The notes beneath the pieces were generated by a model. The model made no database searches. It worked only from the letters and a program-made list of their open reading frames with translations, and was not told the DNA's origin. This document shows, piece by piece, positions 25,869 through 36,126 of a stretch of DNA of 60,625 bases. Origin of the DNA: an uncultured Bacteroidales bacterium (GTDB lineage Bacteria; Bacteroidota; Bacteroidia; Bacteroidales; UBA11471); the NCBI GenBank assembly GCA_947589325.1, contig CANQAM010000011.1, positions 1 to 60,625 of the forward strand. Direction: 5' to 3'. The position numbers and the translations under genes are program-made. Within the stretch, counting starts at the first letter, position 1. Every line of letters starts with the position of its first letter.

Positions 25869-25930
25869 TTTGTTTTTTTCTTAAATTGATCCGGACTTTC
25901 CGGACAATATTTAACATTCTGTTTGTTCTT
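25869..25930 (-). promoter_or_regulatory. Spacer before rpsH with a hairpin, candidate S8 control site
   Basis: A 62-base gap between rpsN and rpsH. In the minus-strand RNA, UCCGG (25904-25900) pairs with CCGGA (25894-25890) around a 5-base loop, and flanking AUUG/CAAU can extend the stem across a single bulged U. Resemblance to the S8 site of 16S rRNA was not established. Confidence 0.35.
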
Positions 25931-26200
25931 TTACCAGCTTGCTTTCTTCACGCCGGGTATGAGTCCGACAGATGCCATTTCGCGGAATTGAATACGCGAA
26001 ATGCCGAACTGGCGGATATATCCTTTGGGACGACCGGTAAGGCTGCAACGGTTGTGCAGACGTACGGGCGAAGCATTTTTGGGAAGTGCCTGCAAAGCCT
26101 CGTAGTTTCCTTCGGCTTTGAGTTGAGCGCGTTTGGCGGCATATTTGGCTACCAATTTTGCGCGCTTCACTTCGCGTGCTTTCATCGATTCTTTTGCCAT
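25931..26200 (-). CDS. rpsN: Ribosomal protein uS14
   Basis: 89 residues: [20 protein letters not shown], then [20 protein letters not shown] and [20 protein letters not shown]. It is the longer zinc-free form, since the CxxC pairs of the short form are not present. It lies 3 bases after rplE. Confidence 0.98.
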   Translation of the reverse strand: MAKESMKAREVKRAKLVAKYAAKRAQLKAEGNYEALQALPKNASPVRLHNRCSLTGRPKGYIRQFGISRIQFREMASVGLIPGVKKASW

Positions 26201-26203
26201 ATC

Positions 26204-26758
26204 TTAGTTCTTTTTAGCGTTTTTGAAAGGGAGTCCGAATTCCCGCAGAAGGGCATAGCCTTCTTCGTCGGTACGGGCTGAGGTTACAAAGGTAATATTC
26301 ATTCCCAAAAGATTGGTTATCGTATCGATATTTATTTCGGGAAAGATGATTTGCTCCTGAATGCCGAGCGTATAGTTTCCTCTTCCGTCGAGCTTGCTTT
26401 CGATGCCTTTGAAGTCGCGGATACGGGGCAGCGCCACGCGAATGAGTCGTTCCAGAAATTCGTACATTCTCTCGCGACGCAAGGTTACCATGACTCCGAT
26501 GGGCATTTTTTTACGCAGTTTGAAGTTGGAAATATCTTTGCGCGACAGGGTGGCAACAGCCTTTTGTCCGGTAATGGCTGTAAGCTCGTTGATTGCCGTT
26601 TCGATTATTTTCTTATCGTCGGTGGCACGTCCCAGACCTTGATTGATGACGATTTTCTTCAATACGGGCACCTGCATGACGGTACTGTATTTGAATTCTT
26701 TCATCAAAGCAGGAACGATGCGTTCTTTATAATCGGTTTTAAGGGTTGCTGTGTTCAT
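26204..26758 (-). CDS. rplE: Ribosomal protein uL5
   Basis: 184 residues: [40 protein letters not shown] and [20 protein letters not shown]. It binds 5S rRNA. The start ATG overlaps the rplX stop by one base (TAATG), which suggests coupled translation. Confidence 0.98.
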   Translation of the reverse strand: MNTATLKTDYKERIVPALMKEFKYSTVMQVPVLKKIVINQGLGRATDDKKIIETAINELTAITGQKAVATLSRKDISNFKLRKKMPIGVMVTLRRERMYEFLERLIRVALPRIRDFKGIESKLDGRGNYTLGIQEQIIFPEINIDTITNLLGMNITFVTSARTDEEGYALLREFGLPFKNAKKN

Positions 26759-27081
26759 TACTTAATCTCCTCTCCTGATTTTTTGGAATAACGTACTTTC
26801 TTGCCTGTCGTTTCGTCGATACGATGACCCACGCGGGTAGGTTTGTTGGTTTTGGGGTCGAGCAGGTTGAGATTGGACACATGAACGGGGGCTTCCATTT
26901 TGATGATGCCTCCCTGCGGGTGTTTTGCATTGGGTTTGGTGTGCTTCGACACCATGTTGATACCTTCTACTACGGCGCGTTGTTCTTTTACGAGTACACG
27001 CAGCACGCGACCGGTTTTGCCTTTGTCTTCACCGGTGTTTACATATACGGTATCGCCCTTTTTTATATGTAGCTTATTCAT
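26758..27081 (-). CDS. rplX: Ribosomal protein uL24
   Basis: 107 residues from the ATG at 27079-27081 ([20 protein letters not shown]). The KOW motif region [20 protein letters not shown] and the C-terminal [20 protein letters not shown] are present. A 45-codon upstream extension of the frame runs into rplN and is not credible. It is an early 50S assembly protein. Confidence 0.98.
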   Translation of the reverse strand: MNKLHIKKGDTVYVNTGEDKGKTGRVLRVLVKEQRAVVEGINMVSKHTKPNAKHPQGGIIKMEAPVHVSNLNLLDPKTNKPTRVGHRIDETTGKKVRYSKKSGEEIK

Positions 27082-27098
27082 TACGTTTTTTTTACTGA

Positions 27099-27464
27099 TT
27101 AAAGTACTTCCGGCGCCAATGAAACGATTTTCATGTTGGAGGCGCGCAATTCGCGGGCAACGGGACCGAAGATACGGCTGCCTCTGATTTCGCCGGCACC
27201 GTTCAGCAAAACGCAAGCATTATCGTCGAAGCGGATATAGGAGCCGTCGGCACGACGGATTTCTTTTTTCGTCCGAACGATAACAGCTTTGGAAACGGCG
27301 CCTTTTTTGAGGTCGCTTGTCGGGATTACGCTTTTTACGGCAACGACGATCTGATCGCCTACGGTGGCGTAACGACGACCCGTACCGCCTAATACGCGAA
27401 TGCAAAGGGCTTCTTTGGCTCCGCTGTTGTCTGCGACTGTCAGTCTGGTTTCTTGCTGTATCAT
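27099..27464 (-). CDS. rplN: Ribosomal protein uL14
   Basis: 121 residues: [40 protein letters not shown] and [20 protein letters not shown]. It forms an intersubunit bridge. It is 1 base downstream of rpsQ. Confidence 0.98.
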   Translation of the reverse strand: MIQQETRLTVADNSGAKEALCIRVLGGTGRRYATVGDQIVVAVKSVIPTSDLKKGAVSKAVIVRTKKEIRRADGSYIRFDDNACVLLNGAGEIRGSRIFGPVARELRASNMKIVSLAPEVL

Positions 27465-27465
27465 A

Positions 27466-27723
27466 TTATTTTACTCTTTCGATGATTTCTATTAATCTCC
27501 ATCTTTTCAGCTTGCTCAGCGGACGAGTTTCTCTCAGGCGCACGGTATCGCCGATGTTGCACTCGTTTTTCTCGTCATGAGCATGGTATTTTTTCGTCTT
27601 ATTGACGAATTTACCGTAAATAGGGTGTTTCTCTTTCCATTTTACGGCAACGGTAATGGTTTTATCCATTTTGTTGCTGGTTACCACCCCTATTCTTTCT
27701 TTTCTTAGGCCTTTTGTTTCCAT
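27466..27723 (-). CDS. rpsQ: Ribosomal protein uS17
   Basis: 85 residues: [20 protein letters not shown], then [20 protein letters not shown] and [20 protein letters not shown]. It has an OB fold that binds the 5' domain of 16S rRNA. Confidence 0.98.
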   Translation of the reverse strand: METKGLRKERIGVVTSNKMDKTITVAVKWKEKHPIYGKFVNKTKKYHAHDEKNECNIGDTVRLRETRPLSKLKRWRLIEIIERVK

Positions 27724-27735
27724 GAGCTCTGTCGA

Positions 27736-27933
27736 TTATTTGTTATTGAGTTCTCTTTGGCGCACTTCGCCTTTCATGCGCGCTATCGTCCTGCGGAGAG
27801 CTTTTATTTGGGCAGGATTATCCAGCGGGGTGATGCTGTGGTTTATTTTCATACGATTCAAAGCCACGCTGTCCGCTTCGATTCTTTCGAGCAACTCTTT
27901 GGTGCTCAACTCTCTTATTTCTGCTATTTTCAT
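27736..27933 (-). CDS. rpmC: Ribosomal protein uL29
   Basis: 65 residues, all helical: MKIAEIRELSTKELLERIEA and LKNPAQ-like DNPAQIKALRRTIARMKGEV. It lies at the exit of the peptide tunnel, where trigger factor and SRP dock. Confidence 0.97.
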   Translation of the reverse strand: MKIAEIRELSTKELLERIEADSVALNRMKINHSITPLDNPAQIKALRRTIARMKGEVRQRELNNK

Positions 27934-27939
27934 AACTTA

Positions 27940-28371
27940 TCACGCATTTTGATTAGCATCGTAGTCGCGTCTTACGACAAATTTTGTCGTTACGGGGAGT
28001 TTCTGGGCTGCCAAACGGAGTGCTTCTTTTGCGACGTCGAAAGGTACGCCTTCGACTTCGAGAATCATTCTTCCCGGCGTTACGGGTGCTACGAATCCTT
28101 CGGGAGCACCTTTACCTTTACCCATACGTACTTCGGCAGGTTTCTTGGTAATAGGTTTATCCGGAAATATTCTGATCCAGATTTGACCTTGACGTTGCAT
28201 ATAACGGGTAACGGCGACACGCGCAGCTTCTATCTGGCGTCCGGTAATCCATTTTGCCTGCAAACTTTTTATACCAAAGGAACCGAAGGCCAATTGATTG
28301 CCTCGTCCTGCGAGACCTTTCATACGACCTTTTTGTTGTCTTCTGAATTTCGTTTTCTTCGGTTGTAACAT
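27940..28371 (-). CDS. rplP: Ribosomal protein uL16
   Basis: 143 residues: [40 protein letters not shown] and [20 protein letters not shown]. It sits close to the A-site tRNA and matures the peptidyl-transferase centre. Confidence 0.98.
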   Translation of the reverse strand: MLQPKKTKFRRQQKGRMKGLAGRGNQLAFGSFGIKSLQAKWITGRQIEAARVAVTRYMQRQGQIWIRIFPDKPITKKPAEVRMGKGKGAPEGFVAPVTPGRMILEVEGVPFDVAKEALRLAAQKLPVTTKFVVRRDYDANQNA

Positions 28372-28390
28372 TTTCTGTCAGTTCAATTCG

Positions 28391-29122
28391 TTAACGATTC
28401 GGTTTTGCTTTTTTGAAGCCCTTTTTTGCGCCGGCTTCGCGGTTGCCGCCGCGAACTTCTTTGCTGCTTGCAGTGAATTGCGGCGCGAGGTCTCTTTTAC
28501 CATAGACTTCGCCACGGCATATCCATACTTTGATGCCGATGAGTCCGACTTTGGTGAGAGCCTCAACGAGAGCGTAGTCGATGTCGGCACGCAGGGTGTG
28601 CAGCGGGGTACGACCCTCTTTGAACATTTCCGAGCGAGCCATTTCGGCGCCGTTGAGACGTCCCGATACTTGTACCTTGATACCTTCGGCACCGGCGCGC
28701 ATGGTCGATGCGATAGCAGTCTTCACGGCACGGCGATAAGCCATCTTGCCCTCTATCTGGCGAGCGATATTGGTGGCGACGATGGTGGCATCGACTTCCG
28801 GACGTTTTACCTCGAAGATATTGATTTGTACGTCTTTATCGGTTATCTTCTTCAACTCTTCTTTGAGCTTATCGACTTCTTGTCCGCCTTTTCCTATGAT
28901 AAGACCCGGACGAGCCGTGCATACGGTGATGGTGATAAGTTTGAGCGTGCGCTCTATCACTATACGCGATACGCTTGCTTTTGCGAGACGGGCATTCAGA
29001 TATTTACGAAGTTTGCTGTCTTCGAGCAGTCTTTCTCCGTATTTTTTCCCGCCATACCAGTTGGAATCCCATCCGCGGATAATTCCCAAACGGTTACTTG
29101 TTGGATTTACTTTCTGTCCCAT
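28391..29122 (-). CDS. rpsC: Ribosomal protein uS3
   Basis: 243 residues. [20 protein letters not shown] starts the N-terminal region. The KH domain has [20 protein letters not shown] (GKGG loop), and the C-terminal domain has [20 protein letters not shown] and GVKVWI-like [14 protein letters not shown] basic tail ends the protein. It lines the mRNA entry channel and has helicase-like activity on mRNA. Confidence 0.98.
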   Translation of the reverse strand: MGQKVNPTSNRLGIIRGWDSNWYGGKKYGERLLEDSKLRKYLNARLAKASVSRIVIERTLKLITITVCTARPGLIIGKGGQEVDKLKEELKKITDKDVQINIFEVKRPEVDATIVATNIARQIEGKMAYRRAVKTAIASTMRAGAEGIKVQVSGRLNGAEMARSEMFKEGRTPLHTLRADIDYALVEALTKVGLIGIKVWICRGEVYGKRDLAPQFTASSKEVRGGNREAGAKKGFKKAKPNR

Positions 29123-29127
29123 CCGGC

Positions 29128-29538
29128 TTAATTTTGTTTTTCGGTTTTACTTATTGTATCTACAAACAACGTAACGTGATTGGAACGTTTACGTATTCTA
29201 TATCCGCGACCTCGCGGGGCGGGGCGAAGGCGTTTGAGCATGGCTGCTCCATCTACGTAGATTTTCGAGATGTAGAGCTCGCCGCTTTCGGCTTTGCGCT
29301 CGTTTTTCTGTTCCCAATTGGCGATAGCCGAGCGCAGCAGTTTTTCTACTCTGGCAGCAGCTTCCTTGTTGGAGAACTTCAATACTCCGAGCGCTTTGAA
29401 TGCTTCCATTCCGCGCACCATGTCTGCGACCAAACGCATTTTGCGGGGCGAGGTAGGCACATTGTTGAGCTTGGCGAAGTACTGCGTCTTCAAGGCTTCT
29501 TTTCTTTTATCGGCTGATATTTTTTTTCTTGCACCCAT
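29128..29538 (-). CDS. rplV: Ribosomal protein uL22
   Basis: 136 residues with [20 protein letters not shown] and the tunnel-lining loop region [20 protein letters not shown]. It borders the nascent-peptide tunnel and the macrolide site. It has an unusually polar N-terminal start, [17 protein letters not shown]. The 49-base spacer before it contains a weak TTTGA/TCAAA hairpin. Confidence 0.98.
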   Translation of the reverse strand: MGARKKISADKRKEALKTQYFAKLNNVPTSPRKMRLVADMVRGMEAFKALGVLKFSNKEAAARVEKLLRSAIANWEQKNERKAESGELYISKIYVDGAAMLKRLRPAPRGRGYRIRKRSNHVTLFVDTISKTEKQN

Positions 29539-29587
29539 TGTTTAATTCTTTTTGTATTTGAAATTCTCAAATTCCCGATGTTCCGGA

Positions 29588-29857
29588 TTATTTTTTCTTG
29601 TTACCGGCATGACCGCGGAATATGCGAGTGGGGGCAAACTCACCCAGCTTATGTCCGACCATGTTTTCGGTAATATACACGGGAATAAATTTGTTACCAT
29701 TGTGTACGGCGAAAGTATGTCCTACGAAATCGGGGGAAATCATAGAGGCACGCGACCACGTTTTGATAACGGACTTTTTGCCCGATTCGGTCATAGCCGC
29801 TACTTTCTTTTCCAGTTTTACACTGATATATGGTCCTTTTTTTAATGAACGACTCAT
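29588..29857 (-). CDS. rpsS: Ribosomal protein uS19
   Basis: 89 residues: [40 protein letters not shown] and [20 protein letters not shown]. It lies in the 30S head next to S13. Confidence 0.98.
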   Translation of the reverse strand: MSRSLKKGPYISVKLEKKVAAMTESGKKSVIKTWSRASMISPDFVGHTFAVHNGNKFIPVYITENMVGHKLGEFAPTRIFRGHAGNKKK

Positions 29858-29877
29858 AGTTGCTTAGTTAAATCGAG

Positions 29878-30702
29878 TTACTTTTTACGTCTTTCTATTA
29901 TATACTTGGACGAGAGTTTCTTGGGAGCTCTTGTCTTGAGACCTTTTGCGTAAAGTCCTTTACGTGAACGCGGGTGTCCGCCGGAAGCACGACCTTCGCC
30001 ACCGCCCATGGGGTGATCGACAGGGTTCATTACGACGCCGCGGTTGCGCGGACGGCGTCCCAACCAACGGGAACGACCGGCTTTTCCGGAGCTTTCGAGT
30101 GCGTGGTCGGAATTGCCTACCGTGCCGACGGTTGCCTTGCAGGTAGCCAATACTTTACGTGTTTCACCCGAAGGCAGCTTGATGATGGCGTAGTTGCCTT
30201 CACGCGAGGTGAGCTGCGCGAACACGCCGGCTGCGCGCACGAGTGCCGCGCCTTGTCCGGGGCGTAACTCGATGTTATGCACTACGGTACCAATGGGAAT
30301 GTTCTGCAACGGGAGGGCGTTGCCTACTTCGGGAGCGGCTTCGGCGCCCGACATGATGGTCATACCTACTTCCAGCCCGTTGGGAGCTATGATGTACCGT
30401 TTCTCTCCGTCGGCGTAGAAAAGCAATGCGATACGTGCCGAACGGTTCGGGTCATATTCGATTGTTTTTACGACAGCGGGAACACCGTCTTTTTCTCTCT
30501 TGAAGTCGATGATTCTGTATTTGCGTTTATGGCCTCCGCCGATATAACGCATCGTCCGGTGTCCTTCGTTGTTGCGACCGCCCGATTTTCTGAATCCTAC
30601 TACAAGAGACTTTTCTGGTGCGGTAGCAGTAATGTTGTCGAATGCACCAATAATCTTGTGTCTCTGCCCCGGTGTTGTGGGCTTTAATTTTCTAACTGCC
30701 AT
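29878..30702 (-). CDS. rplB: Ribosomal protein uL2
   Basis: 274 residues: [40 protein letters not shown] and the highly conserved [20 protein letters not shown], which contains the essential histidine near the peptidyl-transferase centre. The C-terminal [17 protein letters not shown] is complete. Confidence 0.98.
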   Translation of the reverse strand: MAVRKLKPTTPGQRHKIIGAFDNITATAPEKSLVVGFRKSGGRNNEGHRTMRYIGGGHKRKYRIIDFKREKDGVPAVVKTIEYDPNRSARIALLFYADGEKRYIIAPNGLEVGMTIMSGAEAAPEVGNALPLQNIPIGTVVHNIELRPGQGAALVRAAGVFAQLTSREGNYAIIKLPSGETRKVLATCKATVGTVGNSDHALESSGKAGRSRWLGRRPRNRGVVMNPVDHPMGGGEGRASGGHPRSRKGLYAKGLKTRAPKKLSSKYIIERRKK

Positions 30703-30711
30703 TTGTTATTC

Positions 30712-31002
30712 TTAAATATTGCTATAAAAATCTATCGTATCTCCTTCTTTCAGCGTAACCAGCGCTTTTTTGTATTTTGCGGCACGGCCTTCGATCAATC
30801 CCGATTTGGTGTAACGGCTTTTGCGTTTACCGTTTTTCATCATCGTATTGACCGCAACGACGGTTACGTTGTAGAGTTCTTCAACTGCTTTTTTTATCTG
30901 TGCCTTGTCGGCATCGGGAGTAACTGCGAATCCGTAACGGTTGTATTTTTCACCCAGACCGGTTACTTTTTCGGTTACAATCGGTTTAATTATTATTGCC
31001 AT
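30712..31002 (-). CDS. rplW: Ribosomal protein uL23
   Basis: 96 residues: MAIIIKPIVTEKVTGLGEKY, then YGFAVTPDADKAQIKKAVEE and GKRKSRYTKSGLIEGRAAKY. It forms the dock at the tunnel exit. Confidence 0.97.
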   Translation of the reverse strand: MAIIIKPIVTEKVTGLGEKYNRYGFAVTPDADKAQIKKAVEELYNVTVVAVNTMMKNGKRKSRYTKSGLIEGRAAKYKKALVTLKEGDTIDFYSNI

Positions 31003-31019
31003 TGTCGTTTCTCCTTTCG

Positions 31020-31640
31020 TTAAAAGTTATTAATAGCAGCCACCGAACTCTCGGTAAGCACCAGACTTGCGCAGTCGAGTACTTTGTAAGTGTTTAGCTC
31101 AGAAGTTGTTACAACTTTCGCTTTCGGCAAGTTACGAGCCGACAAATATACATTTTTATTTTGACTTCCTAAAACCAAAAGCATTTTTTTATCTGCAACT
31201 TTCAGATTTTGAGCAACAGAAACAAATTCTTTGGTCTTGGGAGCGTCGAATGTAAAGTCTTCTACTACGTAGATGGCGTTTTCTTGCGCTTTCAAAGAGA
31301 GAGCCGATTTGCGGGCTAATGCTTTTACTTTTTTGTTCAGCTTGAAGCTGTAATCGCGAGGACGCGGACCGAACACACGGCCACCACCCACCATGACGGG
31401 CGAGTTGATGTCGCCGCGACGGGCGCCGCCGGAATCTTTTTGACGAATGAGTTTGCGGGTACTTCCGGAAACTTCGCTTCTTTCTTTGGCTTTGTGGGTT
31501 CCCTGACGTTTGTTTGCCATATACTGTTTTACATCGAGGTAGATGGCGTGTTCGTTGGGTTCAATGCCGAATACTGCATCGTTCAACGTAACTTTCTTTC
31601 CTGTATCTTCGCCTTTGATGTTATATACGCTCAGTTCCAT
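31020..31640 (-). CDS. rplD: Ribosomal protein uL4
   Basis: 206 residues: [20 protein letters not shown], then [20 protein letters not shown] and [21 protein letters not shown]4 represses the S10 operon in E. coli, but nothing in the short spacers here suggests that leader. Its ATG overlaps the rplC stop by one base. Confidence 0.98.
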   Translation of the reverse strand: MELSVYNIKGEDTGKKVTLNDAVFGIEPNEHAIYLDVKQYMANKRQGTHKAKERSEVSGSTRKLIRQKDSGGARRGDINSPVMVGGGRVFGPRPRDYSFKLNKKVKALARKSALSLKAQENAIYVVEDFTFDAPKTKEFVSVAQNLKVADKKMLLVLGSQNKNVYLSARNLPKAKVVTTSELNTYKVLDCASLVLTESSVAAINNF

Positions 31641-32257
31641 TACTTCTCTATTATTACGATTGAACCTTTACAGCCGGGTACCGAGCCTTTAATAATAAGG
31701 AGGTTGTGTTCCGGCATGATTTTTACCACTTGCAGGTTTTGAACGGTAACCCGTTCGTTTCCTTTTTGACCCGCCATACGTGTTCCTTTGAACACTTTTG
31801 CGGGATAGGAGCAGGCTCCGACCGAACCGGGTGCACGCAGGCGGTTGTGCTGACCGTGAGTGGTCTGTCCCACACCGCCGAATCCATGACGGCCTACGAC
31901 GCCTTGGAATCCTTTACCTTTCGACGTTCCGATTACATCTACATAATCGGTGTCGGCAAAAAGATCGACCGTGATTACGTCGCCGGCTTTGTACTCGGTT
32001 TCAAATTCTTTGAACTCGGCCAAGTGTCTCTTCGGGGTTACTCCGGCTTTTTTGAAGTGTCCCATTTCGGGTTTGGTGGTGTGTTTCTCCTTTTTGTCGA
32101 GAAATCCTACCTGTACAGCTTCATAGCCGTCTGTTTCAACAGTTTTGATTTGAGTAACTACGCAGGGACCTACTTCGATAACAGTGCATGGAATGTTCTT
32201 TCCCTCGGCACTGAAAACGGATGTCATTCCGATTTTTTTTCCTAATAATCCTGGCAT
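31640..32257 (-). CDS. rplC: Ribosomal protein uL3
   Basis: 205 residues: [20 protein letters not shown] and the tip loop region [20 protein letters not shown] and [20 protein letters not shown]. It initiates 50S assembly and reaches the peptidyl-transferase centre. Confidence 0.98.
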   Translation of the reverse strand: MPGLLGKKIGMTSVFSAEGKNIPCTVIEVGPCVVTQIKTVETDGYEAVQVGFLDKKEKHTTKPEMGHFKKAGVTPKRHLAEFKEFETEYKAGDVITVDLFADTDYVDVIGTSKGKGFQGVVGRHGFGGVGQTTHGQHNRLRAPGSVGACSYPAKVFKGTRMAGQKGNERVTVQNLQVVKIMPEHNLLIIKGSVPGCKGSIVIIEK

Positions 32258-32292
32258 TTCTCTGTTATTTTAATAATGATAGTTGTTTTGTA

Positions 32293-32598
32293 CTATACTT
32301 TGATTTCGACCTCGACCCCGCTGGGCAGTTCGAGTTTCATCAGGGCGTCCACCGTTTTTGCCGTAGAGCTGTAAATGTCGATGAGACGTTTGAACGAGGA
32401 GAGCTGGAATTGCTCTCTCGATTTTTTGTTTACAAAAGTCGAACGGTTCACGGTGAAGATGCGTTTGTGTGTGGGCAGGGGTATGGGACCGCTCACTACC
32501 GCTCCGCTGGCTTTTACGGTCTTTACGATCTTCTCGGCCGATTTATCGACCAAATTGTGATCGTAAGATTTCAATTTGATTCTGATTTTTTGGTTCAT
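32293..32598 (-). CDS. rpsJ: Ribosomal protein uS10
   Basis: 101 residues: [40 protein letters not shown] and [20 protein letters not shown]. It sits in the 30S head and also serves in transcription antitermination with NusB. It follows fusA directly, with no tuf gene between. Confidence 0.98.
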   Translation of the reverse strand: MNQKIRIKLKSYDHNLVDKSAEKIVKTVKASGAVVSGPIPLPTHKRIFTVNRSTFVNKKSREQFQLSSFKRLIDIYSSTAKTVDALMKLELPSGVEVEIKV

Positions 32599-32619
32599 AT
32601 TGGTTGTATCTGTTTTATT

Positions 32620-34746
32620 CTACAATAAATCTACACGACCTTGTACTTCGGTGAGCACCTGTTTTGCAATCTGGGTGCTTACTTCGGCATAGTGGGAGAA
32701 CGACATGGTGGAGGTTGCGCGACCGGAAGTGATGGTACGCAGGGCGGTTACGTAACCGAACATTTCTGCCAAAGGTGCTTTGGCTTTGACGATACGTGCG
32801 CCCGAACGGCTCGACTCCATGCCTTCTACCTGTCCGCGACGTTTGTTCAAGTCGGAAATGACATCGCCCATGCTCTCTTCGGGGGTTACCACCTCTATCT
32901 TCATGATAGGCTCCATCAGTACGGGTTTGGCTTTTTCGCAGGCTTTTTTGAAGGCTTGGATAGCGCAAACTTCAAACGAGAGCTGGTCGGAGTCCACCGG
33001 GTGGAACGAACCGTCGAGGACGGTTACTTTCAGACGGTCGAGGGCATAGCCTGCCAACACGCCGTTTTTCATGGCGGTGGTGAAACCTTTCTGTATCGAG
33101 GGGATAAATTCGCGGGGAATGTTACCGCCTTTTACTTCGTCGATGAATTGGAGACCGCTGCCTTCAAACGTTTCGTCGGCGGGTTCTACGCGCACGATGA
33201 TATCGGCGAATTTACCGCGACCACCGGTCTGTTTCTTGTAGACTTCGCGCAACTCGACGGCTTGGGTGATGGCCTCTTTGTAGGCAACTTGCGGACGACC
33301 CTGGTTGCACTCGACTTTGAACTCGCGTTTCAGACGGTCGATGATGATTTCCAAGTGGAGCTCGCCCATACCGCTGATGACGGTTTGTCCCGTATCTTCG
33401 TCGGTCTTGACGGTGAACGTCGGGTCTTCTTCGGCAAGTTTCTGCAAACCGAGGCTGAGCTTGTCCATATCTTTCTGGGTCTTCGGCTCTACGGCAATAC
33501 CAATCACCGGAGCGGGGAAGTCCATAGCTTCGAGTACGATAGGTGCATCTTCGGCACAAAGGGTATCGCCGGTGCGAATATCTTTGAAACCTACTCCGGC
33601 TCCGATGTCGCCGCAACCGATGACGTCTTTGGGGTTTTGCTTGTTGGAGTGCATCTGGAAGAGACGCGACACGCGCTCTTTCTTGCCCGAACGGGTATTC
33701 AATACATACGAACCGGCGGGTATTTCTCCGGAATATACGCGGAAGAAACAGAGGCGTCCTACATAGGGGTCGACGGCGATTTTGAACACGAGTGCCGACA
33801 TTTTTTCCTCGAAAAGAGGTTTGCGTTTTTCCTCTTTGTCGGGGTCGTCGGGGTTGTGTCCGATGATAGCCGGCGTGTCTTCGGGGCTGGGCAGGTATGC
33901 GCAAACGGCATCGAGCAGCGTCTGCACGCCTTTGTTTTTGAACGAAGAGCCGCAGAGCATCGGCACAATCGACATGCTCAACGTACCTTTGCGCAGAGCG
34001 GCGCGGATTTCGTCTTCGGTAATCTTCGTCGGGTCGTCGAAATATTTTTCCATGACCACGTCGTCGAATTCGGCGACTTTTTCGAGCATCTTATCGCGCC
34101 ATTCCTGTGCTTCTTCTTGCAACGAAGCGGGGATTTCTTCTACGGAGTAGTCGGCACCCATCGTTTCGTCGTGCCAATAGATGGCTTTCATCGTTATCAA
34201 ATCGACAACGCCTTTGAAAGTTTCTTCGGCACCGATAGGCACTTGCACAGGGCAGGGATTGGCTCCAAGCACCTCGCGCACCTGACGTACGACTTCGAAG
34301 AAGTTGGCACCCGAACGGTCCATCTTGTTTACATAGCCTACGCGCGGTACGTTGTATTTGTCGGCCTGACGCCATACGGTTTCCGACTGGGGCTCTACGC
34401 CGCCGACGGCACAGAATGTGGCAACGGCGCCGTCGAGTACACGCAGCGAGCGTTCTACTTCGGCGGTGAAATCGACGTGCCCCGGAGTGTCAATCAGATT
34501 GATTTTGTATTTCTCACCGCCAAACTGCCACCACGTAGTGGTTGCGGCGGAGGTAATGGTGATACCGCGTTCCTGCTCCTGCTCCATCCAGTCCATCGTG
34601 GCGGCGCCATCGTGCACCTCACCGATTTTGTGGGTCAGACCGGTATAGAAAAGGATACGTTCGGACGTGGTGGTTTTACCGGCATCGATGTGCGCCATGA
34701 TACCGATATTTCTCGTATAACTCAGTTGTTCGTCTGCTTTTGACAT
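32620..34746 (-). CDS. fusA: Elongation factor G
   Basis: A 708-residue translocation GTPase. G-domain motifs are [19 protein letters not shown] (G1), the switch region with [20 protein letters not shown] (G3) and NKMD (G4). Domains II-V follow, with the domain IV region [19 protein letters not shown]. It is a complete canonical EF-G. It lies between rpsG and rpsJ; a tuf gene, common here in other bacteria, is absent. Confidence 0.98.
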   Translation of the reverse strand: MSKADEQLSYTRNIGIMAHIDAGKTTTSERILFYTGLTHKIGEVHDGAATMDWMEQEQERGITITSAATTTWWQFGGEKYKINLIDTPGHVDFTAEVERSLRVLDGAVATFCAVGGVEPQSETVWRQADKYNVPRVGYVNKMDRSGANFFEVVRQVREVLGANPCPVQVPIGAEETFKGVVDLITMKAIYWHDETMGADYSVEEIPASLQEEAQEWRDKMLEKVAEFDDVVMEKYFDDPTKITEDEIRAALRKGTLSMSIVPMLCGSSFKNKGVQTLLDAVCAYLPSPEDTPAIIGHNPDDPDKEEKRKPLFEEKMSALVFKIAVDPYVGRLCFFRVYSGEIPAGSYVLNTRSGKKERVSRLFQMHSNKQNPKDVIGCGDIGAGVGFKDIRTGDTLCAEDAPIVLEAMDFPAPVIGIAVEPKTQKDMDKLSLGLQKLAEEDPTFTVKTDEDTGQTVISGMGELHLEIIIDRLKREFKVECNQGRPQVAYKEAITQAVELREVYKKQTGGRGKFADIIVRVEPADETFEGSGLQFIDEVKGGNIPREFIPSIQKGFTTAMKNGVLAGYALDRLKVTVLDGSFHPVDSDQLSFEVCAIQAFKKACEKAKPVLMEPIMKIEVVTPEESMGDVISDLNKRRGQVEGMESSRSGARIVKAKAPLAEMFGYVTALRTITSGRATSTMSFSHYAEVSTQIAKQVLTEVQGRVDLL

Positions 34747-34771
34747 CGTTGTTTCCTTTACTGATTAAAGA

Positions 34772-35248
34772 TTAAAATCTGAAATGTGCAAAAGCACGGT
34801 TTGCCTCAGCCATCTTGTGCATATCCTCCTTGCGTTTGAATGCACCGCCCTGTTCGTTATAGGCATCGACAATTTCGGCAGCCAGTTTTTCTGCCATCGT
34901 CTTGCCGCCTCTTTTGCGGGCGTATTGTATCAGATTTTTCATCGAGATAGACTCTTTGCGGTCGGGACGGATTTCCGTAGGAACTTGGAAAGTGGCACCG
35001 CCCACACGGCGGGATTTCACTTCAACTTGGGGAGTAACGTTGTCCAACGCTTTTTTCCAGATTTCGAGAGCAGATTTCTCTTCGTTGGAAAGTTTTGCCT
35101 TCACCGTATCCAGTGCAGTATAAAATATGGTATAAGCAATATTTTTCTTGCCGTCATACATCAAGTGATTGACAAATTTCGTAACTTTCACATCACTGTA
35201 CACGGGATCGGGTAATATAACCCGTTTCTTGGGTTTTGCTTTTCTCAT
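34772..35248 (-). CDS. rpsG: Ribosomal protein uS7
   Basis: 158 residues: [40 protein letters not shown] and [21 protein letters not shown]7 nucleates assembly of the 30S head and in E. coli represses the str operon by binding the spacer between rpsL and rpsG. Here that spacer (35249-35395) is the longest in the array. Confidence 0.98.
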   Translation of the reverse strand: MRKAKPKKRVILPDPVYSDVKVTKFVNHLMYDGKKNIAYTIFYTALDTVKAKLSNEEKSALEIWKKALDNVTPQVEVKSRRVGGATFQVPTEIRPDRKESISMKNLIQYARKRGGKTMAEKLAAEIVDAYNEQGGAFKRKEDMHKMAEANRAFAHFRF

Positions 35249-35395
35249 TATTTTTCTAAATTAATGTTTTTGTTTTTGGTTGCTTTTCACATCTTCAACG
35301 ATGCCCTCCGACATCATTTACTCAACCTGAATCAGCCTATCCAATAAACTCAAACAGTGTTTGACACTAAGTTTACTTGGGGTTCTCCGCTATTT
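35249..35395 (-). promoter_or_regulatory. Long structured spacer between rpsL and rpsG, candidate S7 control site
   Basis: 147 bases, compared with 1-35 bases for most gaps in the array. In the minus-strand RNA, AAACU (35374-35370) pairs with AGUUU (35350-35346), enclosing AGUGU (35368-35364) paired with ACACU (35360-35356) around a CAA loop: a 10-bp interrupted hairpin. A short GAUG/CAUC hairpin follows. No TAnnTTTG box was seen. The place corresponds to the known S7 repression site in E. coli, but sequence similarity to it was not tested. Confidence 0.45.
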
Positions 35396-35791
35396 TTATT
35401 TCTTGGCAGGAGCAGCACCGGCTTTGGGTCGTTTGGCACCGTATTTGGAACGACGCTGCGTGCGACCGTTTACGCCCGCCGTATCCAATGTACCGCGAAC
35501 GATGTGGTAACGTACACCGGGAAGGTCTTTCACACGACCGCCGCGCACCAATACTATCGAGTGCTCCTGCAAGTTGTGTCCTTCGCCCGGAATATACGAG
35601 TTCACCTCTTTTCCATTGGTCAGACGTACACGTGCTACCTTACGCATTGCAGAGTTAGGTTTCTTGGGAGTCGTCGTGTAAACTCTCACGCACACGCCGC
35701 GTCTTTGGGGACACGAATCGAGTGCAGGAGATTTACTCTTGTCTTCCAAAACTACCCGCCCTTTTCTTACTAATTGCTGAATTGTAGGCAT
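35396..35791 (-). CDS. rpsL: Ribosomal protein uS12
   Basis: 131 residues: [40 protein letters not shown] and the decoding loop [20 protein letters not shown]. Lysines linked to streptomycin resistance in other species are present in the TPKKPNS region. It is the first gene of the long array, preceded by a leader of about 135 bases and a strong promoter. Confidence 0.98.
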   Translation of the reverse strand: MPTIQQLVRKGRVVLEDKSKSPALDSCPQRRGVCVRVYTTTPKKPNSAMRKVARVRLTNGKEVNSYIPGEGHNLQEHSIVLVRGGRVKDLPGVRYHIVRGTLDTAGVNGRTQRRSKYGAKRPKAGAAPAKK

Positions 35792-35932
35792 CTTTTAGTT
35801 TTTTTTAATTCTTGAAATCTTCTTTTTTATTCGTTTGTCTTTTTTGTCTTTCTTTTCAGTAGAAAGCACATATCATACTCATTTACAATTTCTTGCAAAA
35901 CAAGCACGATATTTCTTTCGCGAAAAACATCG

Positions 35933-35964
35933 CAAAGATACAAACTAAATCTTTATCCGCCAAA
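35933..35964 (-). promoter_or_regulatory. Main promoter of the ribosomal array
   Basis: On the minus strand TTTG (35964-35961), 20 bases, then TATCTTTG (35940-35933). This is an essentially perfect Bacteroidetes consensus. It predicts a start of transcription near 35926 and a leader of about 135 bases. Confidence 0.75.
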
Positions 35965-36075
35965 CAAAAACGCGAATAAATCTGCACTTTTTTTCGAGAA
36001 AGATTTTTCAGAGAGTACGGTTTTCGGCTTCACACGATTTTTCTCCGGCATTCATTCCGATAATTTTTCAGAACA

Positions 36076-36109
36076 TTGCGAAAGAAATCCGTGCTATTTC
36101 GTATTTTTG
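36076..36109 (+). promoter_or_regulatory. Promoter of rnhB
   Basis: TATTTTTG at 36102-36109 lies 17 bases before the ATG. A TTG at 36076-36078, 23 bases upstream, may serve as -33. Confidence 0.45.
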
Positions 36110-36126
36110 CTGTTAAAATATAAAAG

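Larger units (their letters stand above)
35792..36126. promoter_or_regulatory. Divergent 335-base control region between rpsL and rnhB
   Basis: It holds two promoters facing apart (35933-35964 minus, 36076-36109 plus) and the rpsL leader. On the minus strand the leader is strongly purine-rich with repeated AAAGACAAA-like units (about 35815-35865). No open reading frame with family features was found. Confidence 0.6.

Noticed and set aside
27082-27216. N-terminal extension of the rplX frame
   Set aside because: It runs into rplN in another frame. The conserved L24 start is at 27081.
32641-34743. A 700-codon plus-strand frame opposite fusA
   Set aside because: EF-G is certain on the minus strand, and the antisense translation shows no domain, signal or start context.
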